From contig NC_079417.1 of the NCBI RefSeq assembly GCF_026213295.1, positions 2,552,100 to 2,616,099 on the forward strand: a DNA stretch of 64,000 bases. The letters are read 5' to 3'. Below the pieces are notes generated by a model that had not been told where the DNA came from, did not search any database, and worked only from the letters and a program-made list of their open reading frames with translations. The position numbers and the translations under genes are program-made. Positions 32,761 through 45,200 of this stretch are shown here, piece after piece; the first letter of the stretch is position 1, and each line of letters opens with the position of its first letter. Source of the stretch: Gadus chalcogrammus (Eukaryota; Chordata; Actinopteri; Gadiformes; Gadidae).

Positions 32761-35700
32761 TAAAATAAACGCCTTCCAAATACTTCGGCTTGGACTTGTC
32801 TTTCAGTAGGGTTAAATATGACTGATGAGATCCTTGTTGTTCACATCGTCAAGTCCATATAAAGTAACATAGGTTATGATAAAATATAATAATGATAAAA
32901 TATAATTATAATATAGGAGTGTTGAAGTCAGAAATATACTACCCCCCCCCCCCCCCCCCTCATTTGTAATACTCTTCATTCTGGTCTGCATGTCTTTCAT
33001 GTAATATGTTGTGGGCAAAATGATTCTTTTCCGGCAACTAGTTATTTCAGTTCAGTTCACTATAACGATTCGTTTATTTGATTCGTTCGTTTTGATTCGT
33101 TCGTTACGTCAGATTACATCTTAAAAAAAAATAAAAATAAAACAACTTTTTTTTATAATTGGTCATCAAGACCGCAGTCCGCCGTTTGGAGATGCCTGCT
33201 ATTTAGTATGTTGAACGTCCCACCAATATTTATACCACTTGCTTACTCTCTATATTTCATTCATGGTTTTACATTTATAATTTTATTTTACTTTACATTT
33301 AATTCTTCATTGTTCAGGCATTACAGAACTTGCATGGTCATAAATAAAAAATACGAACTGCAGTTTAATTTCTTTGTTTGTTCTTAAATTGACGTAGAAT
33401 GGAGCAAAGACTCCTTGGATTGGGAAATGCGTTTATCCAATAAACAGATGGAGGTCAAGTCTATTTTCGAAAAAATGTAGGGGGATATATGAGTCGAATG
33501 GTATGACCCAAGATACGTCAGAGAGAGAAAGCGCGCATATTCGACGGTACCGCCTTGTCATTGGTTTACCCAGGTGCCATTCCAACACCATTGCTACCTC
33601 TCATTGGCTGAATCTTTGAGGAAGTTGTAGACTCAATCAATATAAGTCGCGGGGAGACAGAGCTCTGTTCGTTTGTATATTTTATTTACGTGACCATATG
33701 TTTGGTTGATGTTAAAAAAAAAGAATCAAAGAACCAGTTCTTCTTGTTTTGGGGAACCAGTTCTTGTCGTTCACGTTCGGGATTCGTTCGTTGTAACGAA
33801 TCAGTCGCGACCGACACATCCCACTATGTTCATCGGAGGTTGATTTAATCCTGCAGTTTATCCACTGGCCAGAAGATGGTAGTGTTATTCCGTGGGTTTG
33901 TGCCTCAGAGCCGAGACTGTTAAAGACAGCACACACAAAATGTTGTAGCAAATTGTTACATTAGTTTACCTGATTTGTTTCTAACAGAGACGATTCTAGA
34001 CCCTCTGACACAAACCAATCCAAACAATGTTCAAATTGGCTAAAAACAAAGGTGTGCTCTCCGGACCATGAGAGTATAGGCCCCGGTGAACCAGTAATGG
34101 AGCAGAGTTCAGAAAACTGCAGAAAATAAAAACATCCAACGTGCCTTTTAAGGATACCTTGGAATATCTGTCTATTTTTTAACCATCACACCTTAGTTTA
34201 CGACAAAAACAACACAATGACGGCAGCTCCTTCTCCGCGTGGGAACCTACGGACTTCAGTGGGGGTTTCATTCCGTCAGTGCACGGCACCTTCTCAACGA
34301 GCAAGTGTGCGCCTGCAGCCAGAGGGGGCGCCAAAATACCTATTCCCCAAACAATGTTATGTAGTAGGGCCTACTTCATTGATATCCGCTACGCAGCGCC
34401 ATTTTTTTTTTACTGCTCGTGGCGCCCCCCATGTGATTTGGCGCCCCCCACAAATATGCCGCCCCGGGCGGCTGCCTGGTTCGCCCGTACCTAAAACCGC
34501 CACTGCATGTAAGGATTAGAGGGGGCAGTCGATAGCAACCACCATAGCAATTATGACAGTCAAGTGATGTGAACGCAGCCCCCTTGGAAAAAATAGAATA
34601 CATAGCCTACACAATCAGGGGATTAATTATATTTAAATTATTATGACCATGGAGCCTTTATTTGCTGGTTTACATTGGTTCACATTTCGTTCTGTGTAGC
34701 ATGGAAAAATCGGAGAAACACTCCCATTCAGAATGCATTGGTTTACATTTCGATATTTGGAGCACCGTTATTTCTATTTATTTTCAGTTTTTGAGGAGGT
34801 GCTTCAAAAATGCAAAATGTTCTGCAATCATCCGAAATCCAATGGAAAAACCCGTTGGCTTGTTGTCAAGGGAACCTGCAGGGCGACCCTCACTTCCGGG
34901 TTGGCCAACATACGTCATCCCTCCGCCACTCTATACTGTAAAAACACATGTTCAAGTTGAATGATAAATTGATAATGCATGAATTTATTCTTTATTCTTC
35001 CATAGTAACACGGTAAATAAATGGCAAAAAATAGGCTGAGAACGAATTTGTATTTGTGATATGTTCAATAATACGTTTTTCAGACAAACGTAATTGAGAA
35101 TGCCGAATTGTTCTCTGGGAACGTAATTTTGATGAGAAGGGGTTGCTCTGTCAGTTGTCAAAATGACAGTTTCTCTCAATCAAAGCACAAAACAGCACAA
35201 CTAATGTCCATAGCCTTAACCCATACATGTTGTGTAATTAATAAGGACACGTTGGTGTAGTTGTGTTGAGTAAGGTCACAGATTTCGCCGTTAATGTGCA
35301 GCCATCGGGTCTACCGTTAGCCAATGGGATGAATAGCTTCATATATTGCCGTGGAGGGATTAGGCCTACATTAGCTGCGTTTCCATCTAAAAGGTGATGC
35401 GAATCTTTAGAAAGTTCGCAAAAAAGTAATTTGAATTAGGTGCGTTTCCATCAGGTGGTTGGAGCGGGTAACAATCCTAGTTCTGCCTGGAGGTGGCGCT
35501 GTAGGCAAAAAAAAAAAAAAAAACTGCGGCCGGCCGGCAGCTCCGGAGCGGGGAGCTCGGAGGCAGTCCTGCAGCTCAGCTGAGCTCCCGGAGTACAATC
35601 CTTTTCTTCTCCATGTCGCGGTTCATAGAGTTCAGAAAGTCAATGCCAAAGTTCCTTCCCCCCAATTCTTCTCAACCATGGCCGAGGTATCCCCCACTAC

Positions 35701-37290
35701 GAGTCTTTACTTGTGGAAGTACCAGAGACGTCAGACATAGTCTTTATTATTCATAATATCATCCGAGGCGCACATAGCTTTTGGCCGTTATATAAGATAG
35801 ATTCTATAAATACCTGTATATAATATTATTATTATGTTCTATTATATATTATATAGATATAGAGCTCCAGGAGTCAGCAAACGGCAACAACCCCTTCTCC
35901 TCCATGCTGTGGTTCAGTCTGACAGCTCATTGGTCAATGGGCAGCAGCTCATTTGCACCAACGCTACAGACACCAGAAACAGCGCATTCTGAAGGGACTG
36001 AAACAGAGGGGTATAGCGATAGACAATATTTTTTTTCCTAAAAGCTATTTGGGGGGTATGCAGACACATAGCAGGCGCCCCCACCCCCTTTTGATCTGGG
36101 CACAAATTTGACCTAAAACACACTCTGATATTGAATCAAAAAATTCATTTTGAGTGCATCAGGACAGATATCCGGTGTTTTTTTTAAAGGCAGCCTTCCT
36201 AAGATGCTCTGTCAGTGTAACATCATACCGTGCTATAAGAGATCAAGGATACCCAGAAAATGTCAATTTCTAGGATTTCCTAAGTGTTCATTTTGTCCCC
36301 CTCAGTGGCAGGTTTCTATCTACAAGGACGAGTATGCAGTCGATCACTGGAGTCAACAGGCTCTCTGCAATTCGCTATCAATAGTTTTACCTCGGCATAA
36401 GCGGGATGCCAATTCTTTCCACATCAGATAAGCATTTATGGGTAACCACTTGTTTCATGGTGCTTCAGTATCTTTGAAAGACACTGCAGAACTGTTGGAG
36501 TACAGTAACCAATAGGGGTGGGAAAAATAATCGATTCTTCGATGCATCGCAATACTGTGTAGAACGATTCAGTCTCGATTCAGATACGATAATAATCTTT
36601 TTTTTTACTTATTAACTTTTGGATTATTAACAGAGTTATAAAGTATCAACTTTATAACTCCGTTTTTACTGGGTCTATTGACATAAAACAAAGACTTGCA
36701 TAGAGATTGAAGTAAAACAAAATAACCACAAACAAGTTCCTTTATATTTCTTGCTATTATCCGTTATATTGTAGGCTCCATTCTGATCAGTACACAGTTG
36801 CAAGACAACAGTAACCTGTTGTTTTACTAGCAGTAGATTTAGCCTCCTCTTGATACACTGACATAAAAACGACTGTCTTTCAACCACTTTGAAAAGCTTT
36901 CTTTCATCCCTGCGCACCCTTTCTCCTTCCCAATCTTTCTTTTCTATGTTGTGACCCTGAGGGCTTTCTTCTCTGCCTCTCCATATTGAGGTACGTGTCA
37001 TCAGATGACAATGCGGTTCAAATTAAGACACTCTGGCGCTTGCCTCCAGGGCGTGGTCGAGGGGGCGGCCACTGGAGCGCCGTGTGGGGAGGAGGGGGGG
37101 AGGGAGGCGAAGGAGCGGGGGGCGCCTTATCAGTGTCGTTCCTTCCTCTGTTATTGATCATCATATCATGTAAACAAACGCTGTTAAATACAGAAAATGA
37201 CGACTCAATTTTTTTTTACTTCTATCGCTTTGGCGGCCCCTCTGGTGCGGCGCCCCTATGCGCCGCATATAGTGCATACCCACTTTTTGC
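32761..37290. other. Intergenic desert with repeat fragments
   Basis: No gene supported. Contents: poly-C run 32941-32959; probable hAT-type element about 33060-33825 ('gattcgttcgtt' words at both ends); interspersed fragment 34400-34510 with 'gcgccccccacaaatatgcc'; poly-A 35507-35522; 36510-36610 ATCGAT-type fragment; 37222-37296 GC-rich fragment with 'cggcgcccctatgcgccgca'. Confidence 0.55.
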
Positions 37291-37295
37291 GCCAC

Positions 37296-37525
37296 TGTGT
37301 GTGTGTGTGTGTGTGTGTGTGGTGTATGCTGCTACTTGAGATAGGCGGTGTGTTTGATCTGGTCAATGACATTGCTTTCAGCGATAAAATCGTTAAGTAC
37401 CAACCCATGCTGGGAATACTAGGGACCTACGCTATCATTGCAAGCTAGTGGTGTTTATTTTTGGCAGCTTGGGGGTGCGTTTTCACTGGGTTAAGGCTGG
37501 CAGGGCTCTCCTGTGTGCGCATGTG

Positions 37526-37592
<67 letters not shown>

Positions 37593-37639
37593 TTTTGTGT
37601 GTTTGTGTGTGTCTGTGCGCTTGTGTATGTGTGTGTCTC

Positions 37640-37694
<55 letters not shown>

Positions 37695-37895
37695 TGTATG
37701 CTGCTACTTTAGATAGGCGTGTGTTTGACCTGTACCATGACATTGCTTTCAGCGATAAAGTACCAACCCATTCTGGGAAAACTAAGGGACCTACGCTATC
37801 AATGCAAGCTAGTGGTGTTTTTTTTGGCAGCTTGGGGCATGTTTTCAGTGGGTTATGGCTGGCAGGGCTCTCTTGTGTGCACATGTGTGTGTGCG
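37296..37895. repeat. Tandem duplication (~385-bp spacing) with GT arrays
   Basis: Two copies share (GT)n, 'ggtgtatgctgctactt', 'gacattgctttcagcgataa', 'caagctagtggtgttt' and 'ggctggcagggctctc'. They start near 37296 and 37680. Long frames across it are Cys/Val artefacts. Confidence 0.9.
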
Positions 37896-38045
37896 TGTGT
37901 GTGTGTGTTTGGGTAATTTCAAAGCAGATGATACAAAGTACAGCAGATCTCAATACCCTTGACGTAGTTTAAGTTCCACTGTTTTAACCTCGACCATAAT
38001 GACTGGGTCGTGGTGGTTTTATAGCTTTATATGGAACTCCTCAAT

Positions 38046-38285
38046 TACAATTAGGGCATTTAGCAGACGCTTTTATCCAAAGCGACTTACATGGTTAATA
38101 CACACATTGACACACCGACGGCAGAGTCAACCATGCAAGGTGACAGCCAGCTCGTCAGGAGCAGTTAAGGTTAAGTGTCTCGCTCAGGGACACAACGACA
38201 CTGGAGGAGCTGGGGATCGAACTAGCAACCCTTTTGGTTTCAAGAGAACTGCTCTACCTCCTGAGCTAAGTCCGACATTTTCAAC
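38046..38285 (-). mobile_element. SINE present only in copy A
   Basis: 'gcatttagcagacgctttta' to 'gagctaagtccgac', with the B-box complement 'ggggatcgaac' at 38212. The matching site in copy B (about 60488) lacks it. Confidence 0.85.
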
Positions 38286-39651
38286 ACAAACATTTGCTCT
38301 GTCTTATCTTATCAGATGACACAGATTATGGGTGTGTTCTGGTGAAGCCCAGCCTTGACCCAATCATCGTTTTAGGTGTAGTTAGCTGTATTCAAAGCCT
38401 CCTTCCTCATTCGATCTGTTTTCACTAAGGAGCCCAGCAGCTCAATCTTTATTCTCAGAACCTTTAGAACCGTGTTAATGTTCTGTCTCGGTTCTAAACA
38501 CTTCCTTTGTGTTTTGGCCAACACCTGAATCTCTTTCTTCAACGGATCTTACTTTCCATCCTTTTGTGCTTTTATATTTTCATACGACACGGGCAGCACA
38601 CATTTTCACCACAGAGAAGATAAGGTAAAGTTTGCGAAATGTCATGTTCCCTTGAGATTATTGGTCATAAATTCTCACTGTATTCATATATTCTAAATTA
38701 ATCTGTTACCAGTCCCGGTTAAATGTTTCCAGGTTCCTGCTGTAAAAGAGTCATTGATCTCAGAGAGACAACCTGTCTGAATAGAGAATATGGGTCAGAA
38801 CATCAATTACTAATTTCAATGTGTTGAGGGCATTTTTATATGGAGCCTCTGGTCCAGGATCGGAACAGAACTCACATTGGGTTCCAATGGAAAACAGTTT
38901 AGATTAAAACATTCCCTGTTTTGTGCTGAAAGGACGAGTTGTGATGATCTCTTTGACTGTATAAGTATAGTGTGCTTTGGAGGTTTATTGGCACATTAGT
39001 GACTTACTGTTGGTTTTATGAGCGTCAATAACGGTACCCTGATCTTTACACTCTTGATGCCAGTGACTCCACTCTGTGGAAGAGACGTTTCAGTGGTTCC
39101 CGTTGTGAGGGAGCAACATTTCCACCCACACTAAACACAGTCGGCCATCCCTGAAAGGTCACTACGTTTTCAACTGCTCACAGGTGAGCACTCTGTTGTG
39201 GTCAGACCGTACCATCTGGCAGATAAAAGGGGGGAAACTGGAGTCTTCTTCAATACTGTATTTACTTCAAAAATGGAAACACAAATTATTAATATTTTCA
39301 CTTAGTAAATTATTCGTTTTTATTTGATAGCAATAATCGATGAGTATTCATACTTTAATATGGATCCCCACTTTGTTTTTAATCATGGTATGTCCCAGCT
39401 CTTATTTAAACTCCTCCATTGAGAGTTAACAATGGGTGGCTGTCTCTTGGGCTGGGGACACCATAGTTCTCTGAATCCTCCTTCTCCTGTAAGCGCATCT
39501 AGACAAGTTATATTTGTTTTGCTGTTTGGTTTTCTTATCAATCCATTAGCCCGCTGTTAATATTAAGTTAAAGTAAAAGAGCTCTTGACATTTTTTTGGA
39601 TTAATTCACCTTTATCATACAGCATCACCAGCACTGCTGGTGATTCAGTGC

Positions 39652-39686
<35 letters not shown>

Positions 39687-39900
39687 ATAATGATATGAGA
39701 CTTACAGTGATAGACTGTATGAGATCTAGACATACTGTAGAAAATAGTGTGTATGAGATCTAGAAAAATAGTGATATTGTGTGTATGTATATCAGAGAGA
39801 AGAAGGACAGGAAGTCTCCGAGAAGCTAAGGTACAGTTTGCTCAATGTCATGTTTTCTTGAGATTATTGGTGATATTACTGCAATAACATATTCTAAAGT

Positions 39901-40330
39901 TGGACCCAAGAGCAGAACACAGAGAGTACAGGAGTTGTAGTGAAGGTGATCAGGTTTATTTGGTGTAACCAGGAGTGAGGCAGGAGGCAGGTTGGAGAGT
40001 GACGCGCATCAGGCTGGAGGGAGTGAGGCAGGCAGGCTGGAGGTGTAGATCCACAAAACTATGGGCAAAGAGAACAAAGGTGAGGCACGCGATTTCAACA
40101 GGAGAACTACTGGAAAGTGTGTATACTGGAGCCAGGTACGAATAACTACCACGGTGTATCGAAGTACGCTCTGGCGACAACTGCAGGGAAATGAGGTGTA
40201 TTTGAAGAGGAGTTGATGAGCTGATGCAGGCCAGGTGTGAGCAGTTGAGAGTGGCAGGCAAAGCACAGATACAGACAGGGGGGGTGGCCGACACAGGGGA
40301 GAACACAGCACCACAACTGTGGCCATGACA
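39901..40330 (-). mobile_element. Solo LTR, copy A
   Basis: On the - strand it starts TGTCATGGCCACAGTTGTGG and ends GGGTCCA, so TG...CA termini. It contains AATAAA (minus strand). It is flanked by a 5-bp target duplication AAAGT (39896-39900 and 40331-40335). Size (430 bp) fits an LTR; no internal retrotransposon genes are present. Confidence 0.85.
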
Positions 40331-40359
40331 AAAGTACTCCTAAAATACTTCCATAGTTA

Positions 40360-40363
<4 letters not shown>

Positions 40364-40440
<77 letters not shown>
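40364..40440. repeat. (GT)n microsatellite
   Basis: A (GT)n run in copy A, with its counterpart at 62613-62686 in copy B. Confidence 0.97.
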
Positions 40441-40443
<3 letters not shown>

Positions 40444-40782
40444 AGGTAGAACAGTAACTCTTTTGTTAGTTAAAGATTGATTAAAGACGGCTCTTACTCA
40501 AGATCCAGGTCTGTGTCCTGGTTTGATCTGAGGTGTTTCTGACAGCGTGGATACGTTTCAAAAGATCTCCTTACCAGTGGCGTCACTATGCTGTTTTATT
40601 AGGGGCTAAAGCTCCGGACATTATTTAATATTCATTGGTATATTTACTGGTAACTATTGATTGAATTAATTCAATTCAGTCTAGAAGTGATGAAATGATT
40701 CTAGTCATTAATGGTCGTTAGTTATTTAGAAAGAAACATGGGGATTCCAGGAGCATCTCAAAATAAAGTGAGATTTTCCTGG

Positions 40783-40955
40783 AATGTGTACTTATACTCA
40801 TACTGAGCCAGTATCCTGTGTACTTATGCTCACACTGAGCCAGTATACTTTGTACTTAAACTCATACTGAGCCAGTATCCTGTGTACTTATACTCACACT
40901 GAGCAAGTATACTGTGTACTTATACTCACACTGAGCCATTATCCTGTGTACTTAT
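40783..40955. repeat. 32-bp minisatellite, about 5 copies
   Basis: Units contain 'cctgtgtacttatactcaca'. Copy B carries about 14 units at 63045-63490. Confidence 0.9.
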
Positions 40956-41320
40956 GCCGCGTTTCCACTGCAGGGTGCGGTACGGTTCGGTTCGCCTCAG
41001 TTCGGGAGGGAGGGGGCGGTATAGCCTAGCTCAGTTCCGAGGTCGCGTTTCCACCGCCGACAGTACCCTTTATGGTAGGCCGGGTGTCGATGGCCGCGGC
41101 AGCTACATAAACATCGTAAACAATGTCTTCCCCCTAAGAATGCGGAGGAACGTCTCCACCTCTTTGTTCGCCCAAGCAAGCGTTTTACGCGACATGTTTA
41201 TTGTAAAGAAAAATACCTCGAGGCAACTGTTTGTTTGTTTTTATCCCCACGTCGCCCGGAAGTGATGATTCTGTTGACCAATCAACGGAGGGGGTTTTCC
41301 GGCACCCTTTCAGGCGTCTC
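40954..41320. mobile_element. Probable DNA element ('gcgtttccactgcagg')
   Basis: A block absent from copy B, opening with 'ccgcgtttccactgcagg' and a 'gtacggttcggttcg' stretch with a second 'cgcgtttccaccgccgaca' near 41045. It replaces the right inverted-repeat arm found in copy B. Right end not defined. Confidence 0.5.
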
Positions 41321-41696
41321 AGTATGTTGGAGGTTAAAACAGTGGGACTAAGGTCACTCCAAGGCTATAAAGTTCTGCTGGCCAAGTCCTTCTAGATACT
41401 CCTTCTGCAAGAGAATAAACAGTTTAAAAATATAACCACACTGTTTACCACCTCAAGTGGATTAACCTATCTTATCCCCAGTCAGATTCATATATATGTA
41501 TATATATGTAAGGTTTGCCTCACACGCATTTTTCTTTTCCCTCTAGGCTAAGCCCCTGATGTTTCACAAGCCTAGAAATTCCTCTGCTCCTTACTATGTT
41601 TGTTTGGCCTCTCTAAAGTGGTTTCCTGTCTGGTACTCAAATACAATCCACAGAACCAATATGTAGTTGTGTTTGTGTCCAGGCCTCCAGTCTACT

Positions 41697-41779
41697 ATGG
41701 ATGAGGAGAGAGAGGAGGGGGGTCCTACCTCTAGGACCACTCTGTCTGGGGAAGATGGCCGCCGGAGCAAAGCTAAGAG
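41697..41779 (+). CDS. NLR exon 1
   Basis: [20 protein letters not shown] then GRRSKAKR, a typical NLR-C opening; ends in phase 2. Confidence 0.9.
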
Positions 41780-42217
41780 GTAAGAAGAGAATCTCTCTGT
41801 CTGTGACTGTTGACCATCTCAGAGCTCAGCAGTGATGTATCATCACTCCATCATTAGTCTGAGTAACAGCTGTGTGTGTGTTGTGTTGAAGCCCAGAGCA
41901 GCAGGATAGAGCAGACTCCCCTGGACCCAGCTGTGTCTCCATGAAGAGTGACTGGTCTATGGATAATCCTCTTAGCTTTAAAGATGGACGCCCCTCCAGA
42001 GAGGAGAGGTAGGAGTTTCTAACAGACGATGAAAACAGACCAGTTAAATGTTATCAGACTCTACCGATACTGATGCTTATAAGTTAGGAAAAATATTCTC
42101 TCTCTCTCTCTCTGTGTCTCTCTGTGTCTCTCTCTCTCTCTCTCCCTCTCTCCCTCCCTCCCTCCCTCCCTCCCTCCCTCCCTCCCTCCCTCCCTCCCTC
42201 CCTCCCTCCCTCTCTCC

Positions 42218-42292
<75 letters not shown>

Positions 42293-45200
42293 TCTCTCTC
42301 TCTCTCTCCCCTCTTTTATGTTTACTGTGTGTGTGTGTATGTTTACTGTGGGTGTGATTTCCCTCCCCAGAAAACCCCACCAGAGGTCAAAGGTTACCAG
42401 TGCTCAGTCTGTACAGCAGCATCAAACAGAGCTGATCAAGGTCTGTAAACGTCCGACATGTAATTTGACTTAAGCTCTACATGAACATTATAAAGCATCT
42501 CTTGTGGTGCTAATAGTCTCCAGGCTTCCCTCTTTAGACCAGCGGGACTTGAATCCAGGACAGATGCTTCTGATGTCCTCAGTGAGTTCAGCGTAAAGTT
42601 CTCTTCGATGTTTGTTCTGTTCCAGAGGGCTGAGGAGAACGCACATGTTTTCCTAGACAAGGAGCTGAAGAAGCTCTGGAGGGAACTCTTCTCAGATTAC
42701 CCACAATGCTCAGAGAGTCAGAGGGAGGAGGAGGAGGTGGATGGTAAGAAGGAGGAGCAGAGGAGGCGCGCCACAGAGGGAGTGGTGGACATCACAAAGC
42801 TCTGCCTGATGGAGATGAACCAGGAGGAACTGGCCGACACACTGGGGGACAGTAAGAGACTCTTATTTTGAAGACAGTAGAGGCAATTATTTTGAAGCAC
42901 AGAAGATAATCTATCTTAAAAACAATAAATTCTTATTTTGAAGAGATGCAGCACTATCTTGTTATTATAAGTCATATTAAGTCACTTTCCACTGATTCAC
43001 TATCATTATTAATATTATTATTTTTAGACCAATCATATTGCTTTGAAAACAATAATCACAATTTTGAATGAATGATCCGGTCCTTGTCGCGACCAGCTTC
43101 TGTAACAACAAGTAATGAAGCCACAAGATATCATGAAGTTGATAATTGTAAGGGAAATATTGACATGCTTCTACTGATGTCACCATCCACTATCGGATGT
43201 CTTCTGTTGTTTTCTCATTTAGGATCTACTGCTGTCGAGTGCCAACACAAATTTAAGTCTCTTTTGAAGAAGAAATTCAAGTGTGTGTCTGAGGGAATCG
43301 CTAAAGCAGGACAGCCCACAGGCCTGAATGACTTCTACACAGAGCTCTTCATCACAGAGAGAGGCAGTGGAGAGGTCAACAAGGAACACGAGGTCAGACT
43401 GATTGAAACAGCTTCCAGGACACCGGCCAAGGAGGAAACACCCATAAAATGTGAAGACATCTTTAAACCCTTACCTGATCAAGATCATCCAATCAGAACA
43501 ATCATGACAACTGGAGTGGCCGGCATTGGTAAAACCGTCTTAACAAACAAGTTCACTCTGGACTGGGCTGAAGACAAAGCCAACCACGACATACACTTTA
43601 CATTTCTCTTAACTTTCAGAGAGCTGAATTTGCTGAAAGGGAAAAAGTTTAGCTTGGTGGAACTTCTTCATCACTTCTTTATTGAGACCAAAGATGCAGG
43701 AATTTGCAGATTTGACCGGTTCCAAGTTGTCTTCATCTTGGATGGTCTGGATGAGAGTCGACTTTCTCTGGACTTCCAGAACAACCAGACCTGGACTGAT
43801 GTCACAAAGCCGATCTCGGTGGACGTGCTGCTGACAAACCTCATCAGGGGCGACCTGCTTCCCTACGCTCGCATCTGGATAACCACACGCCCTGCAGCAG
43901 CCAATCTGATTCCTGCTGAGTGTGTTGACATGGTGACGGAGGTGAGAGGGTTCACCGACCAACAGAAGGAGGAGTACTTCAGGAAGAGATTCAGAGAGGA
44001 GAAGCTGGCCAGCACAATCATCTCCCACGTCAAGAAATCAAGAAGCCTCCACATCATGTGCCACATCCCAGTCTTCTGTTGGATCACTGCTACAGTTCTG
44101 GAGGACATCTTCAAAACATCTAAGATAGGAGAAGAGGTGCCCAAGACCGTGACTCAGTTGTACAGCCACTTCCTGAGGGTTCAGTCAATACAGGGGGACA
44201 GGAAGTATCATGGGAGAGCTGAAACAGATCCACACTGGAGTTCAGAGAGCAGGAAGATCATTGTTTCTCTGGGAAAACTGGCTTTTAACCAGCTGGATAA
44301 AGGCAACCTGATCTTCTACGAGGCTGACCTGACAGAGTGTGACATCAATATCAAATCAGCTTCAGAGTACACAGGAGTGTTCACCCAGATCTTTAAAGAG
44401 GAGTGTGGGATGTACCAGGACAGGGTGTTCTGCTTTGTCCATCTGAGCATCCAGGAGTTTCTGGCCGCCCTTTACGTCTTTCTGTCCTTCATCAACAAGG
44501 GGGTCAATCGGCTCTCAGAAGAAGCACCAACCTCTGGTGAAGATAAACTCCTCCACCTCTACCAGCTTGCTGTGGACAAGGCCTTAGAGAGTGAGAACGG
44601 ACACCTGGACTTGTTCCTCCGCTTCCTCCTGGGCCTCTCTCTGGAAACCAATCAGATTGTCCTACGAGGTCTGCTGGCACAGAAAAAAAGTAGATCAATG
44701 ATCACTAAGATTAAGAAAGGTCTGCTGGGACAGACAGGAACTACCTCACTGACCAATAAGGATACTTACATCACATTAGTGTCTCACATCAAGATGAAGA
44801 TAAATGGAGTTCTCTCTCCAGAGAGAAGCCTCAACCTGTTCCACTGTCTAAATGAGCTGAACGACCATTCTCTATTGAAGGAGATCCAACAGTACCTGAC
44901 ATCAGGAAGTCTCTCAAGAAAATCTCTCTCCCCTGCTCAGTGGTCAGCTCTGGTCTTCATCCTACTGACATCAGAAGAGGAGCTGGACGTGTTTGACCTG
45001 AAGAAATACTCTGCTTCAGAGGAGGGTCTTCTGAGGCTGCTGCCAGTGGTCAAAGCCTCCAAAACATCTCTGTAGGTTCACTAATAACATGTATTACGAT
45101 ACACATAACACGATACGCAAAAATTAGGAATATAAGGTTAAAATAATATGCAAAAGATCACTGTAGGTTCATAACAGCTTTATATTATATTAATATTATA

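Larger units (their letters stand above)
37919..41640. repeat. Segmental duplication, copy A
   Basis: About 3.7 kb collinear with 60362-64000, starting at 'tttcaaagcagatgatacaa' and running to the NLR first exon. It differs by a SINE insertion (38046-38285), fewer 32-bp repeats (40783-40955) and an inserted or substituted block (40954-41320). Confidence 0.92.

Noticed and set aside
37448..37972. 174-codon Cys/Val frame
   Set aside because: (GT)n tracts translated; lies within the tandem duplication.
39956..40331. 116-codon and related frames
   Set aside because: Lie inside the solo LTR, not conserved in length in the second copy, and have no domain.
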